A program made the position numbers and the translations under genes. The notes under the pieces are model-generated. The model had not been told where the DNA came from. It did not search any database and worked only from the letters and a program-made list of their open reading frames with translations. From contig MU271145.1 of the NCBI GenBank assembly GCA_021432605.1, forward strand, positions 558,001 through 622,000: DNA of 64,000 nucleotides, written 5' to 3'. The first letter of the stretch is position 1. The number at the start of each line of letters is the position of its first letter. This document shows, piece by piece, positions 1 through 10,744 of the stretch. The DNA is from Coniochaeta sp. PMI_546. Lineage: Eukaryota; Ascomycota; Sordariomycetes; Coniochaetales; Coniochaetaceae.

Positions 1-482
1 AGGGCGAGACAGAAAACTGTGCTGACTGCTTCCTCAATTTCGCCGCGCCGACTATAGCTAGTTATATTAGTTGGATCGGTCTAAGGGAGAACAACATCGC
101 GTTCAGGCGAACCTCAAACGCGTTGGCCCTTTCACGAAGGGAAACTGGCATCACTTGGCAAATCCTGGCCACACTCTGCCGTGATGGGGGACCAACAGAC
201 ATACGAAAATACTACATCATTGTGGTAAAGGCTCCTGCATGATGTTACGTTCAGCTACAGTGCGATACGAGAAAGTTGAAGATCCCTACTATTTCTGCTA
301 GACAGCCGAGCCGTGCGAAAAGAACCCGCACGGCTTTCTGTGACGTTGGGCTGCAGAAAACGCGGATTTATTTACAAGCCTTGATTGCGCTATCGATGAC
401 CGGCATGGGGCGGCTGCACAACCCAAATCCATCCAATCGCTTATAATACATGATTCGTGCAGCTGTTTGCAGGCATGTGACT
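1..482. other. left-edge stretch without recognised gene
   Basis: No open frame with recognisable protein character was found here. The stretch may hold the 3' untranslated region of the minus-strand gene that ends at 483. Confidence 0.4.
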
Positions 483-1020
483 TTAGGCCATGCGCCCGCC
501 ACCTGCGGGCGTGTTCCCCTGCTGCTGCTCCGTCAACATGTTCATGAAGTTGTCCAGGCCGCCCCTCAAGCTATTGAGCGATGTCTTCATCTCCTGCTGG
601 TTTCGAACCTCTCGATCAGCCTGCATATCCAATGCACGTCTAAGATCCTGTATCTCCGATGCCATTCGGTCGACTTTGGCGTACAGCATCAGCAGGCTGA
701 CAGCCATTTAGCATCATCCCAAACGTGGTTAAATTCAAGTGCACCTACTGCGTCTCTATTCCACCTCCTCCTAGGACAATGTTGACAGGTCGGCGGGAAT
801 CGTCAGCCTGCTGGGTTTGCGAGAAGGAAGCTGCAAAAGGATCAAAACTTTCAGAGGGACGTGGTGCAGTCGGGAATCTCGGATTCATGCCACTGGCAGA
901 TGTAGCTCTAGTTGAGGAAGCCTCGGGCGCTTTGTTGGGAGAGAAAATATATTGGTTCTCCAGGATACCGGATTGTTCCAGGGCTTGAAGCTGCGCATCA
1001 AAGTTATTGAACGGCTCCAT
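483..1020 (-). CDS. hypothetical small coiled-coil protein
   Basis: Two exons, 1020-765 and 673-483, join in phase across a 91-bp intron to give about 148 residues. The first exon starts MEPFNNFDAQLQALEQSG and is Ser/Pro/Thr-rich. The second holds a likely amphipathic coiled coil of about 45 residues (starting VDRMASEIQDLRRALDMQ) and ends in a short Gly-rich tail. The start has a good context (catcATGG). No family was recognised. The coiled coil resembles the oligomerisation segments of small nuclear or adaptor proteins, but that is only inference. The exon join is a hand prediction. Further 5' exons are possible. Confidence 0.45.
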
Positions 1021-2132
1021 GATGATGTGGGAAGAGTTGTGATTGTGCCGCAGGAATTTTGAAGCAGGCCAGATGACTCTTTAAGAGGTCCATGGCGAGA
1101 CTGTTGACACTGTTCTTCAACGCAATCGAGTCCGCGTTTGGGGGTGCCCAGAACAGGAGCTTCGCCAACAACCAGAACAGGGCAACCTTCCGCTTGGACG
1201 CAGGCACTAATGCACGAATGCAGTTTCTATCACCAACAGCTGACGATAGTGGCGCCATCGGCAGTCGAAGGACGCAATGGAAAGGAAGGACCAAAGCTAT
1301 CCGCGAAGGTTCCTGGCTTGGAAGGGCTTGATTGGTCAATGCGATATTATGCTGTAAGGTGTCTCTTCTCAGCCCGCTGCCTAAGCGACGTGCGTTAAGA
1401 GAGCCGATCTGTAATTGGCCGTCTAGAGCACTTAGGGTACCGACAGAGTGGTACGCTAGTATGTTACATGTGGCGAAGCAAGCACTTCCGCGTCAAAACG
1501 CCATACTCTGTCTAAAAATCTACCCCGCAATTCGATTCTAACTCGATTCTGGACTGCACCGTTCCAAAAGTAGTCGGGCAGCCCGGACAAACTACTGGAG
1601 TGGGAATCGTCTGCCTAGAAGCGGATTAAATACAGCTTACGTGCGAAGCGCGAATGAATGTCTTACCATGATGGAGGATGGCGGGTGGAGGAAGGATTAT
1701 GACTTGTGGTCTGAGTTGATTCATGGAACAGGCCACGTCGAAATGCCACAAGATACACTTTCGTCACCCTCTCCACTGAGCTATGGCTTTCTTGAAAAGC
1801 GTCTTCAGACGTCGTCGTGTTCTGGCGTGTGCAACTCTGGCTGCGCGCTGTTGCCGGAAACTGTATTGCGTCGATGTGCTCATAGTTTCTGTTGGTGTTT
1901 ATCGTTACCAACATAAGGCAGGTGGGAGGACAACTCGGCCCTAAATACACGGCGCTTAGGCTACTGTACTCGTTCCGGAGCCAGCGTCTTGTCAAGATCG
2001 GGAAGGCGGACGAGAACGTGATCCAGGAGCTTCGCAAATGTGGGGATCAAGCGAGCAGCTACTTCAGAACACTATATAGCAGGTGTAGTGGAGGTCGGAA
2101 AAAGGCCTGGCAACGGCTTGAAGTCTGCTGCC
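1021..2132. other. intergenic, nothing recognised
   Basis: The open frames here (about 1004-1339 and 1663-2037, minus strand) show no domain, repeat or splice structure that would support a gene. The stretch probably contains the divergent promoters of the minus gene ending at 483 and the F-box gene starting at 2133. Confidence 0.4.
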
Positions 2133-3275
2133 ATGGAGACCCTCCCCCCTGAGATTCTCGGCGCCGTTGCGTTCGAACTCGCCGTGGCCGACGTCCGCCA
2201 CTTTCGCTTAGTCAGCCGCCGATGCGCGAATGCGGGATTTCCCGCTCTTGTCCGAAACATATCCTTCCTCAACACCACACAATCCGCGGATGCGCTTCAG
2301 ACGTTAAGACAGTCGCCGTATGCATCATTCGGCTCCACTCGGCATCTCAACATATATGATGGGTCCTGGCCCCTGGTATCCTCTTTGGAGGAATGGGCGA
2401 ACCACTTCCTCGGCAGGGATAGTCGCCACTGCACCCAGGCATCGATTCAGCACGCGTACAAGTGCTACCAGGATTTTATCCAGCGGGAAGTGCTTCGTAC
2501 GCTGGAGACAGATATACAACTCTTCCGTACGCTCCTCGTCGGCTTCCCCTCGCTTCGAGAGGTCACCCTTTCGCATGTCCATGCATGGCGCACGCAGCGT
2601 TTGAACCTGGTGCACTTTCGCAACCTTACCAACAACATCTGGATGCTTCCCTTCTTCGAGAGCTTCGTCTCCGAAGCCATGGTGCGACTTCTTCCTGCCA
2701 TTGAAGATTATCCGCATGTCAAACGGTTGAATGTGGACGGTCTCTTAGACCCGCGCGATTTACCGATAGCATCGCACACGACCATTCAATTCCTGTGTCT
2801 GAACTCTATTCTTGCTGGGGAAGGACTCAAAGAGAGTATAACCTGCTTCTTGGGCTCCTTTCCCGAGCTTACGAGCCTGACGATCAGAACGTCTCCCGTA
2901 GGGCCGATTCACCACCAGCGCCTTCCCCTGAACCAGCTCCAGTGGTCGAACCTGCGGTTCCTTGCTATAGCTTGCACGTGGATATCCGAGGATGAACTCC
3001 TCAGCTTCATAGAACGTCACAATCTTCGGCGCTTGGTCCTCAAGCAAATCGTGCTGACGGACGGCTCCTGGAAGTCTTTCTTTAACCGAATTCGTCGTCT
3101 TCAACTACGGCCTAAAATCGTCATTCGCGGTCTTTTTACAGCAACTGGCTCGCTACTGGTTTTACCATACTCTGAATCTCAGCGCCTCCTGGATCATTTT
3201 CTCAAACACAAGGACTTCCCATGGCCTTTTGCAGATCGTGACGGGGATGTCCCAGTATTTCGACTTTCGCCTTGA
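2133..3275 (+). CDS. F-box protein with leucine-rich-like C-terminus
   Basis: Single exon of 380 residues. The open frame extends upstream to 2040, but the Met at 2133 directly precedes a canonical F-box start (METLPPEILGAVAFEL) and is preferred. Residues about 1-45 form the F-box, which in this family binds Skp1 of the SCF ubiquitin ligase. The conserved LPxE..., (F/L)RLVSRR and small-residue pattern is visible. The rest shows irregular Leu-rich segments (for example FRTLLVGFPSLREVTLSHV and NLRRLVLKQIVL) typical of fungal F-box/LRR-like proteins that select substrates. The substrate is unknown. Such genes are numerous and fast-evolving in moulds, which fits the accessory surroundings. Confidence 0.8.
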   Translation: METLPPEILGAVAFELAVADVRHFRLVSRRCANAGFPALVRNISFLNTTQSADALQTLRQSPYASFGSTRHLNIYDGSWPLVSSLEEWANHFLGRDSRHCTQASIQHAYKCYQDFIQREVLRTLETDIQLFRTLLVGFPSLREVTLSHVHAWRTQRLNLVHFRNLTNNIWMLPFFESFVSEAMVRLLPAIEDYPHVKRLNVDGLLDPRDLPIASHTTIQFLCLNSILAGEGLKESITCFLGSFPELTSLTIRTSPVGPIHHQRLPLNQLQWSNLRFLAIACTWISEDELLSFIERHNLRRLVLKQIVLTDGSWKSFFNRIRRLQLRPKIVIRGLFTATGSLLVLPYSESQRLLDHFLKHKDFPWPFADRDGDVPVFRLSP

Positions 3276-3510
3276 CGCTGGCGCATTCTACGTTTGCGTT
3301 TGGATTTCTTACATGTATTACGTATGTTATGTTAGCACCACGACGGGAGGGACTGTGCTTGGATGTTGTTATACATATTACCTTTCGCGCGAGCTGAGCT
3401 TCTTCATGTATCACCCGACGATTCGACCTCAAGGGCTTAGCTAGTACACTTGGAAATGAAGCACATTAAGCTCATGAATTGGCACCAAAAATGACATGCT
3501 CGTAGCTAGT

Positions 3511-4407
3511 CTAGTAAAGTCGGCTTATAGAGAAAAAGTCTCCCCAAGAGGGTTTGTCACAGCAATGTTTCCAGACCATGTCTAGAAGTTTTGCATTCCC
3601 CTCCACCACGGACCACTCCACAACGGCCTGTATCACCACGTGTACCATGATCTCTCCATCCATTTTGCACATGTCCTCGATATCAAGTACCTTGGACTCA
3701 CCAAGCAGATTTTGCCGTGGGGAATGTGGCACGATGACCGACTTCCCGAACAAACACATCATCCAACGACTATGGTTCTGCTCGCAGAAAGCGGACACCA
3801 TTCTTTTCTCGGCACTCGTCATCTCATCCAGTTTCCACCACACTCCGCGGTTGTACTCAAACACAGCTCGAGGACGGCTCTGGGCGAGCTCTATGTAGCT
3901 CACTTTGAGTTCGAGGGACGGGGCCTCGAAGAGTTCCGTGACGCTCCCCGACTCGATTTTAAGGGGCTGGAGAGAGCTAAGTCTGCCTACGGCTATCTAT
4001 GTCAGTGTTTGCATTCACTTAGAAAGAAATGGGAGTATTGTAGTACCAGAAAGACTGATGTTGCTTGCTAATGTCGTGTGCCTTGCAAATATAGTAACCT
4101 CGGGGGCATTTGCTGCGATGGGGTGAGACATCTCGGAGGCGTGGTGACATTCGTCCATTCCCTCGGAGTCTATATCTGTGATGGCAGCATCCGAGTTACG
4201 CCTGCGTTGATCCCAGTTGTCTGATATCGGGACTTCAGACGTGGTCGATGTAGAGGAAGACAGGAGCTCTCCTCCGAAGAGGGTATCGCTGTCGTTAGAC
4301 CGGGGGGTATTTGTGCTACGATGAGGCATCCTGGATCCGTGTTGGGATTTGGCATCTCTTGTAAAACTCATTGTTGTTGTAGAAGTATCTGAGCCACGAT
4401 TGGTCAT
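3511..4407 (-). CDS. hypothetical multi-exon protein (approximate limits)
   Basis: Two minus-strand stretches look coding. One at about 4407-4090 is Ser/Thr-rich with an acidic patch. One at about 3990-3514 contains SYIELAQSRPRAVFEYNRG and VWWKLDE and ends at 3511. They are probably exons of one gene, with one or two introns between about 4090 and 3990. An intron with donor gttact near 4094 and acceptor ttag near 4066 joins in phase, but the second junction could not be fixed. No family was recognised. A plus-strand frame covers part of the same span (3640-4071), so strand choice rests on the more natural composition of the minus product. Confidence 0.35.
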
Positions 4408-4540
4408 TTAAGCTCAGAAGGCTGAAGATTGTGAAGGTTGGAGGAAAACTACATGAGACTTGAAAGGGCCGCATCGGCATTTTGTACTGGTCAACCGTCC
4501 CAAGTGGTACGGGCTGACTCGATGCCGTGAGGTGGGTCAT

Positions 4541-5753
4541 GGTAGCCGAAGGCCCCTAACCAGACAGGAATCTGCCCTCATAGCCGCTCGTGCCTGTCGT
4601 TAAAGTCTTGTAATCGGAGCACCCTGCATCTCCTTCGACCACTTATATGAACGGTGAGATCTGTAGCTGGGGTTCGCTGTTACAATTCAAGGACCAGGAG
4701 CAGCCACCAGGCTCTCAGTTCGCACTCCTCCTGCCCCTACCTGCCAGACACCCTCACCCAACATGAGCTTACTGCAACCGGAAATGTTAAACAGCAGTCT
4801 GCCTTGCCTTTCCCCTTTACAGCGAGCTTTGAGTGGTCATCTGGCATCACGGTCTGCCGTGTCCAGCAACCTCGCAGGGGTGGTCGGGCCCATATCTGAC
4901 CGGCGAATGTGCCTTGCTACGCCATTGAAGGCACGGGCAAGTCACCTCTGTCAAGGCAACTTGGCTCCCAGAAGAGCCTAACGTTGGTTAGGTATGACGA
5001 CAATGCCACATCGTATAATACCATACGTGGGATCGCTCACAGAGTCGTGTACCAAGGATTCAGGGATCGAACCGCCTTCCACAAAGATGCCCCAGTATCT
5101 CTAAAAAGTCTTTGAGCCTACTTGGTAGCGGTCGTGTCTGAGAGGCTAGCGAGCTTCGCCTTGAAACCAAGACCTCATGCTTGGATTGTCGCCTTTGAAC
5201 ACTGGGCCGCTGTGACAGCTTACCGCAATGCTTGCCGCCAGGTCAATCTCGCAGAAGATCGCCGCTTCCACTTGTGGCCGCATGTGTTGGCTTGTTAGAG
5301 CGGAAGGCGGATCTAGCAAATCTCGAGGTCATGCCGTATGGGGTGAATTCAACGATCAATGCCTTCGTCTAACGGCGAGGCAGATTCAATTAAGTTAGTC
5401 TCCCCAGCAGGCGGCAGGCCTGAGAATGGGGGCCTGACAGGAGTAGCATCAGTCGATTTATGTGCAAGGCTCATGCACAGGAGAGGGACCACCGGTGCAA
5501 GAAGCCTTGAGGTACAGCCATGGGCAAACTGGCTAGGCTCAGTCTCATGAAGCGTTGTCCCTCGATATCATAGCACTATGGAGGGAGAACTATATTAAGT
5601 ACTCCGTTGAAGTTTTCAGTCTTCGCCACTTCATGCCTCACACCTCACACACCGATAAACTGCTTCAAGAGCTCCACTTTGCAACACATTCACCGACACA
5701 GTCGGCCTGCTAGACCTGTTCATACCTCTGTCGACAAACCTTCGATTTTCACA
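4541..5753. other. intergenic, nothing recognised
   Basis: Short frames exist on both strands but none has domain-like content. A GGTTCGATCC-like string near 5070 (minus strand) was examined as a tRNA B box and rejected. Confidence 0.35.
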
Positions 5754-6299
5754 ATGTTTTCTAAAAATATCCGGACCCGACTCACGATCCTGTTCTTTGC
5801 TCTCCTATCGCTCACTGCCGCCAGTCTCGACTTGGCCAACGCATGCTTCGCAGCCACTTTACGAGATCGAGCGAGATCCAACTACAATACTAACGGTATT
5901 GTGGACGATACATTTCAAAAGTTCCAGAACAACGTTTTCGGCGGGATGGTAGCCGCGGTTGTCCTCACTACCGCGTGTACCATTTACGGATTTGTGATTG
6001 CGGTCCATCCAAGGTGGCTGGAGTCTAGGCAGAAATTAGAATTATCCGATTGCCTTCAGTTTTTCCTAGCCATCCTTATGGTTGGTACGGGGACTTATCT
6101 TGCTATCGAGATCCACAGTTTTCAGACTTCCTTTGAAAGGTTCGCCAGCAACGACAGCATCCCATATTACAGCATAATGTACTACGGCGGTCTTGGCCAG
6201 GTGGTCTATGGAGTGGTCCTTGCTGTCAGAACCTTTGTCCTTGAAGTTATGAAGCCGGAGAATAGTTTATTTCGGAGATTCGTTGCTGCTTTGTACTAA
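5754..6299 (+). CDS. four-pass membrane protein (MARVEL-like layout)
   Basis: The frame opens at 5607, but the Met at 5754 (cacaATGtt) gives a compact 181-residue protein starting directly before the first membrane segment. Four hydrophobic segments lie at about residues 9-31, 62-84, 98-119 and 144-164, with short charged loops and a basic C-terminus. This tetraspan layout is shared by many fungal MARVEL-type or uncharacterised membrane proteins, but no diagnostic motif was seen, so the name describes topology only. It is probably located in the plasma membrane or an endomembrane. It is unspliced and stands alone among sparse neighbours. Confidence 0.6.
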   Translation: MFSKNIRTRLTILFFALLSLTAASLDLANACFAATLRDRARSNYNTNGIVDDTFQKFQNNVFGGMVAAVVLTTACTIYGFVIAVHPRWLESRQKLELSDCLQFFLAILMVGTGTYLAIEIHSFQTSFERFASNDSIPYYSIMYYGGLGQVVYGVVLAVRTFVLEVMKPENSLFRRFVAALY

Positions 6300-6328
6300 G
6301 TAGTTGGACAATAAGCATCTTTGAATAA

Positions 6329-6727
6329 ATGAGCGTCTTCTCTAGACTTAGATTGCTACAAAGAAACAAAACCCAAGGGCCTCCTTATCCTCTTGTACAT
6401 TGTCCTGCACACGCCTCTGTTGGGATTTCAAGCTCAATCACTTTATTTGTTCCAACATGCTACTTCAGTGTAGTCACCTCTTTGGAGCCTGGAACGTCGT
6501 CCATTGATACCGACCCGCCTTGTCCGGAGCTGCCCTGTCCGGAGCCGCCCTGCCCAGAGCCGCCCTGCCCGGAGCCGCCCTGCCCAGAGCCGCCCTGCCC
6601 GGAGCCAGATGAAGAGTCAGCGTCCGGCATTGTTGTGGACCTGGGAGTGACTAGTCAGTACTGTGATCATCCGGAGGAGAACAGAGAACTGGAGACCTTA
6701 GGTTGGAAGCTTCTAGCTGCTCTTTAG
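6329..6727 (+). CDS. possible short protein with Pro-Cys-Pro-Glu repeats
   Basis: An open frame of 132 residues directly follows the membrane-protein gene. Its middle is a tandem Pro-Pro-Cys-Pro-Glu repeat encoded by a 15-bp minisatellite. It has no signal peptide or domain. The repeat alone can keep a frame open by chance, so this may be 3' untranslated sequence of the upstream gene. Confidence 0.2.
   Translation: MSVFSRLRLLQRNKTQGPPYPLVHCPAHASVGISSSITLFVPTCYFSVVTSLEPGTSSIDTDPPCPELPCPEPPCPEPPCPEPPCPEPPCPEPDEESASGIVVDLGVTSQYCDHPEENRELETLGWKLLAAL
6515..6603 (+). repeat. 15-bp minisatellite
   Basis: About six copies of a GC-rich 15-bp unit (ccgccctgcccagag, with ccgccctgcccggag variants) lie head to tail. 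In the plus frame the unit reads Pro-Pro-Cys-Pro-Glu. The alternation of two unit variants suggests expansion by slippage or unequal exchange of a two-unit block. Confidence 0.85.
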
Positions 6728-8525
6728 AGTGTCTTGTGTTACCTCGAGGATTGCCTCTTGATAGTATTAGAGATTGGCAATGATGAAGTGGTTGAGGATA
6801 GCTACGACAAACGGAGACTGCTCCATTTTTGTACTTGTAAGTATGATATCAGCTTAGCAGGATGGTCAAGGCCCATACACCCCTATAGCGTCGCCTTTTT
6901 TTTTTGTTATTCGTCAGCCGTAAGATCGGGATACTGAACCGGTAGGAGACATTGGATCGAGTGAATGTGTTGGCCATGCAGCCATACATGATCCGGGGAC
7001 ATCACGTCTAACATGTCCAATGCTTGACAAGGTCCAGGATGATGTGCATGCCATTCCACTGTCATGATCATGCAGAGTCTACTGGGACCTTGTCTGGACG
7101 GCAGACCGGAATGCAGCCGGTGACCGTATCCAGCTAGAACGTGTCGGCGGCGATTTGTGTTGTTATTTCCTACGACGCTGTGTAACTTCTAAGTCTGCTT
7201 GCATAACGTGTGACCCGCGACCTTGTCCATTCGGTATCGACGTTAAGCTATCGTTCGAGATAAGTGAATTGGCCGCCCTGGTTGCCTTAGGAGAAGGCTA
7301 ACCAGTACAATGAGTGGATTCTTCGCACCAGCTCCAATTCTTCGGAGCCAACACGCAGCCCTTGGCCTTGGCAAGTAACAAATGAGACAGCGGAAGTCAA
7401 GGATGGTTGAAGTGTCTAGGATCAACAAAGCGACTTGTCGATAGACCCGAACGAGGATGTCGACAGCTGTATGCCGTGACAACATCGAAAAAGCATATCT
7501 ACACAGTCGCATTCCGTTGTCAAATTGGAAAGGTCAAGGTGGTCGCATGCGGTCGACCGCCACCTCTATTTGTGGGATATACTACTGTATTCGGAATAAA
7601 GTAGTTGGCTACCATAAAATCTTCTCGACCCATCTGAGAAGGCCTTGGTAGCTCAGCAGAATATTATTTATCCATTCTCGTAACTGGTAATGTTGCACAG
7701 TTACTTTACATAGCATAGCAAGACGAGGAAGGCCAGACGCAACTGAGAAAACTTGTAAGTTCATGGGAATGTGACCGAAGCGCTACAGAGACTCGTGTTA
7801 TTATCAGCCACGTGTCAAAAGCCAGCCTATACATAATAAATAAATACCGTGACCTGCTCAAAATGTCGATAGACGTAGGGATTAAGACCTGGCAAGCTAA
7901 TGCGGATTGAAAAGGGAGGGTCATGGATTCATAACCCTGTCCTAAATTATTGTTGGAACTAAGGGAGGGCTATGGATCCATGACCCTGTCCTAGCATTGG
8001 AAATGGCAGGGGCATGGATTCATGACCCTGTCCTGAATTATCGTTGGAACTAAGGAGGGTCATGGATTCATGACCCTGTCACTGACTGTGGCTGAGGGGC
8101 CATGGATTTGACCCTGCCCTGTCCACATTTGAGTTGCCGAAACGATCGTTGGCGATCAACTGATGAGAGAAGGACATAAGCCCTTCTTTATCTAGAAGAC
8201 ACGGATACTGATACAGGTAGGCATTGTTTATTTAGACAAAAGTCTTCAATTAGGAGATGGCCTCAAGGACTATAGGACTAACAGACAGCAACAAACATTA
8301 TACCGATCTCCAACCAAGATGACTAGGCACATACTTGCATCAATTACCCGTAGCACTACATTTGCGTCTCATTCAAACCCAACCAAGTTGCTAGCGAGGA
8401 CTCGTTTTCCACCTCAAGACCTCCTATCGAATGTAGAGACCTTCAATTATATTAGAGACACAAGCCATAAGTAATGTAGGAGCGTACGTACTTCCTCTGA
8501 CGGCTCGCGTAAAGCTCAACCGTCA
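6728..8525. other. gene-poor stretch with a palindromic minisatellite
   Basis: No supported gene lies in this span. Its one clear structure is the palindromic minisatellite at about 7912-8130. A short poly-T run occurs near 6900. Confidence 0.4.
7912..8130. repeat. palindromic minisatellite, five units
   Basis: Five degenerate units with variable 40-57 bp spacing share the core GGGTCATGGATTCATGACCC followed by TGTCC. The core is an 8-bp inverted repeat (GGGTCATG / CATGACCC) around a 4-nt loop, so each unit can fold as a hairpin. Units 1 and 3 are followed by a shared spacer (TTGGAACTAA), which suggests duplication of a two-unit block of about 92 bp. No coding frame is preserved. Confidence 0.8.
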
Positions 8526-8768
8526 CTATCTAGTCCCAAGCCCATCGCAACTACCGCATATGGCGCCGTCCTTTATGCCAGAGCCATCGCATTCCGTGCA
8601 TTGTGTGCCGGGCATGTCGGATTCTATAGCGGCTGTTGATCGAAAGCGGTTTTGATGCGGAGGATTGTTGCTTGTTGATGTCCCTGCCCAACCCTCTTGT
8701 GGTGCTGGCGACCTATTTATAATGTGCGTGGTAACCGAAAAGCGATCTGCCGCGTCTCCACGTGACAT
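8526..8768 (-). CDS. small protein with paired CxxCxGxG motifs
   Basis: An 80-residue frame with an ATG at 8768 ends in two CxxCxGxG motifs (CTECDGSG and CGSCDGLG) separated by eight residues. This is the zinc-binding signature seen in the Cys-rich region of DnaJ/Hsp40 and in small DnaJ-like zinc proteins. It lies 48 bp from a divergent C2H2 gene and could share its promoter. Two motifs could bind one zinc ion. There is no J domain, so it is not a DnaJ. It may be an orphan chaperone-like zinc protein or a remnant. The frame is short, so gene status is uncertain. Confidence 0.45.
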   Translation of the reverse strand: MSRGDAADRFSVTTHIINRSPAPQEGWAGTSTSNNPPHQNRFRSTAAIESDMPGTQCTECDGSGIKDGAICGSCDGLGTR

Positions 8769-8816
8769 AGATCAACCTAGGCTGATCACGGTGATTGGTT
8801 GTGGGGCAAATAGTGC

Positions 8817-9839
8817 ATGGGCTCCCTTCAGGTTGGGCTTCAATTTCCTCCATCAACATCAAATCGCCACGATATGGCTGAGCTTGACACACATCTCCAA
8901 TGCCAGAGCTGTCACGTTAGGTTCGAGACAAATGAAGCGCTATGTCGCCACCTCGAGACATTCAAAATTTGGGCGACACGCATCCGTACCTGGGGAGAGC
9001 AATGTCAAGCGCACATAGAACCCAGGATCGAGGATCCCGGCGAGGATGACCTCGATATTGAACTTTGCCGTGATTATCCCGCCCTCCTCCACGCACGGGT
9101 ATGTCCGGTGGAAGGCTGCAATAAAGAATTCAGTAAAAAAAAAAGACTGAACATCCACTTCGAATCACGTAATGTTTCCTATCCCTTTTCTTTACCGAAC
9201 TTAGGTGACTGACAACCCGGTCCGTGTCAGACGACGAGTGTGCATGTACAGAGATTTGTATTGTGTGTCGTACGCAATTCTCACACATAAGCAAGTTCAT
9301 GGCCCATACTCTTCACCTTGAGGCGATCGCAAGACATCGTTCCTATATCATGGCTGCCCGCAACGAGCTGCGCAGGGAGGCTCGCGACAAGCTGCATCGA
9401 ATGCTCCTCAGGGCCTCCAATTGTGAGAACACGAGCTCAAAAAGAGGACCCGAAGAGACCGATTTCGATCTGGAACGACCCCTCAAGAGGGCCCGGGTGT
9501 CAGAAAGGGATGATGACACTGCCTTATCAGTCGATAACTTCCAAGTCAACGGTATACATAGCCATCTTCCAGCTATCTTGAACCTTGGCAGTCTAACATC
9601 TGAAAGCCAGGGCCCAACACCATCATTTCATGGAGCCGCAGGATCCATATGCTGCATCACTATATTTCAATAACGGATATCCCCTGGCTGAAGTTATCAA
9701 CGACCCGTATGCACCGCCATCATATGGCGACCTGGCGGGAGTTGATGCAAGCTATGACTTGTATCTCCCCCAAGCAGCAGACGAAGCAGGGCACCTTGTG
9801 CCCAGGGGTTCCGAATTTAGCCAAGTACCAGGCGCTTAA
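8817..9839 (+). CDS. C2H2 zinc-finger protein
   Basis: Three exons (8817-9168, 9231-9551, 9607-9839) join in phase to 301 residues. Three C2H2-type fingers are visible: CQSCHVRFETNEALCRHLE near the N-terminus, CPVEGCNKEFSKKKRLNIH, and CIVCRTQFSHISKFMAHTL across the first splice. They are followed by a basic cluster (RPLKRARV) that could be a nuclear signal and a Tyr/Pro/Asn-rich tail that could activate transcription. The first intron joins finger 2 to finger 3. The Met at 8874 is an alternative start just before the first finger. It is likely a DNA- or RNA-binding regulator of unknown target. Confidence 0.65.
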
Positions 9840-9959
9840 CCGGCGTGCCACCACCTCGTCCCTGCAGCCAGGGGGAAAGAACTTCTGCACCCAGGTCCTA
9901 TCGGCTGCCTCATTGTCGATCCTGGTGGAAAACGAGCCTCGCTCTTATGACAGGCGATG

Positions 9960-10744
9960 TTATGTTTGCAATCGTTGGGTCTGTGCAACAGCAGGTCTCG
10001 CAAACTCAATGTAAAGCTTGAACTTCTCGTTTTCGCAAGTTTTCAGCCGTTGTTCCATCTGTTCCGTCGTCGAGACAAGTCGCTTCTTCCAACCCCATTT
10101 TCGAAGGAACTCGTCTGGAGCAAATGACGCCGCGATTGGTCTACCACGCGCAAATGTGACCAAGGTTCGACCATCATGGATGGTGCTGTAAAAGGCGTTA
10201 GAAAACACCACTGTAGGGGCAACTTAACTCACAAGCCACCCTGCTTTAGGGAAACACGCGTGCCCTTGTCCAAGCCTGCCTTGACTGCAGAAGCCTGAGG
10301 AACCCGCCAGAGCCCGTTGTCGGCGGCGACAGCTGTCATGTTGTGCTTCCAGGAATCTCTGTAAAAGATGACTTCTGAATCCGGGGGCCATAAAAGCACC
10401 ACTAGTATGCAGTCTGCTTTCACGCCGCCGCGCCTGAACTGGAATGCTCGTTTCTCATCGGGGGCAAACGTTCGATAAGCGGTGAGGTTACACTGGTCGA
10501 AGGAAGCTTTGAGAACACCTGCTATCCGCTACAGGGCTATTAGCAAGTATCAGGAGAAATGGTCCACGCAACTAACTTCATTTTTAAGGAAGTTGTCCTC
10601 ATAGAACTTCAGCCCAGACTCAGTGGTGTAACCTTCGAAGGGCTGCGAGGCACGTTCTCCTACTCCGGGGTCAGCTTCGTAGTAGAAACCCGGGCTCCGC
10701 AGTGCACCAAGCGCGTTGGCGACTGAGGATGTCGATGATGCCAT
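9960..10744 (-). CDS. conserved-looking hypothetical protein
   Basis: Three exons (10744-10577, 10528-10233, 10185-9960) join with correct phase at each junction to 229 residues. The third acceptor has a strong ctaac branch site. The product begins MASSTSSVANALGAL. It is mixed alpha/beta in character, with segments such as ADCILVVLLWPPDSEVIFYR and GRTLVTFARGRPIA. No membrane segment or family was recognised. An upstream Met at 10831 would lengthen it. The clean three-exon structure argues for a living gene. Confidence 0.55.

Noticed and set aside
3554-4071. Plus-strand genes overlapping the minus-strand gene at 3511-4407
   Set aside because: The products have less natural composition and look like the antisense of the minus-strand exons.
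5035-5110. Possible tRNA gene on the minus strand (GGTTCGATCC string)
   Set aside because: No A box, no matching T stem around the string and no acceptor stem could be drawn.
7912-8130. CRISPR-like array
   Set aside because: Spacers are repeated rather than unique, spacing is irregular, and the DNA is eukaryotic. It is a minisatellite.
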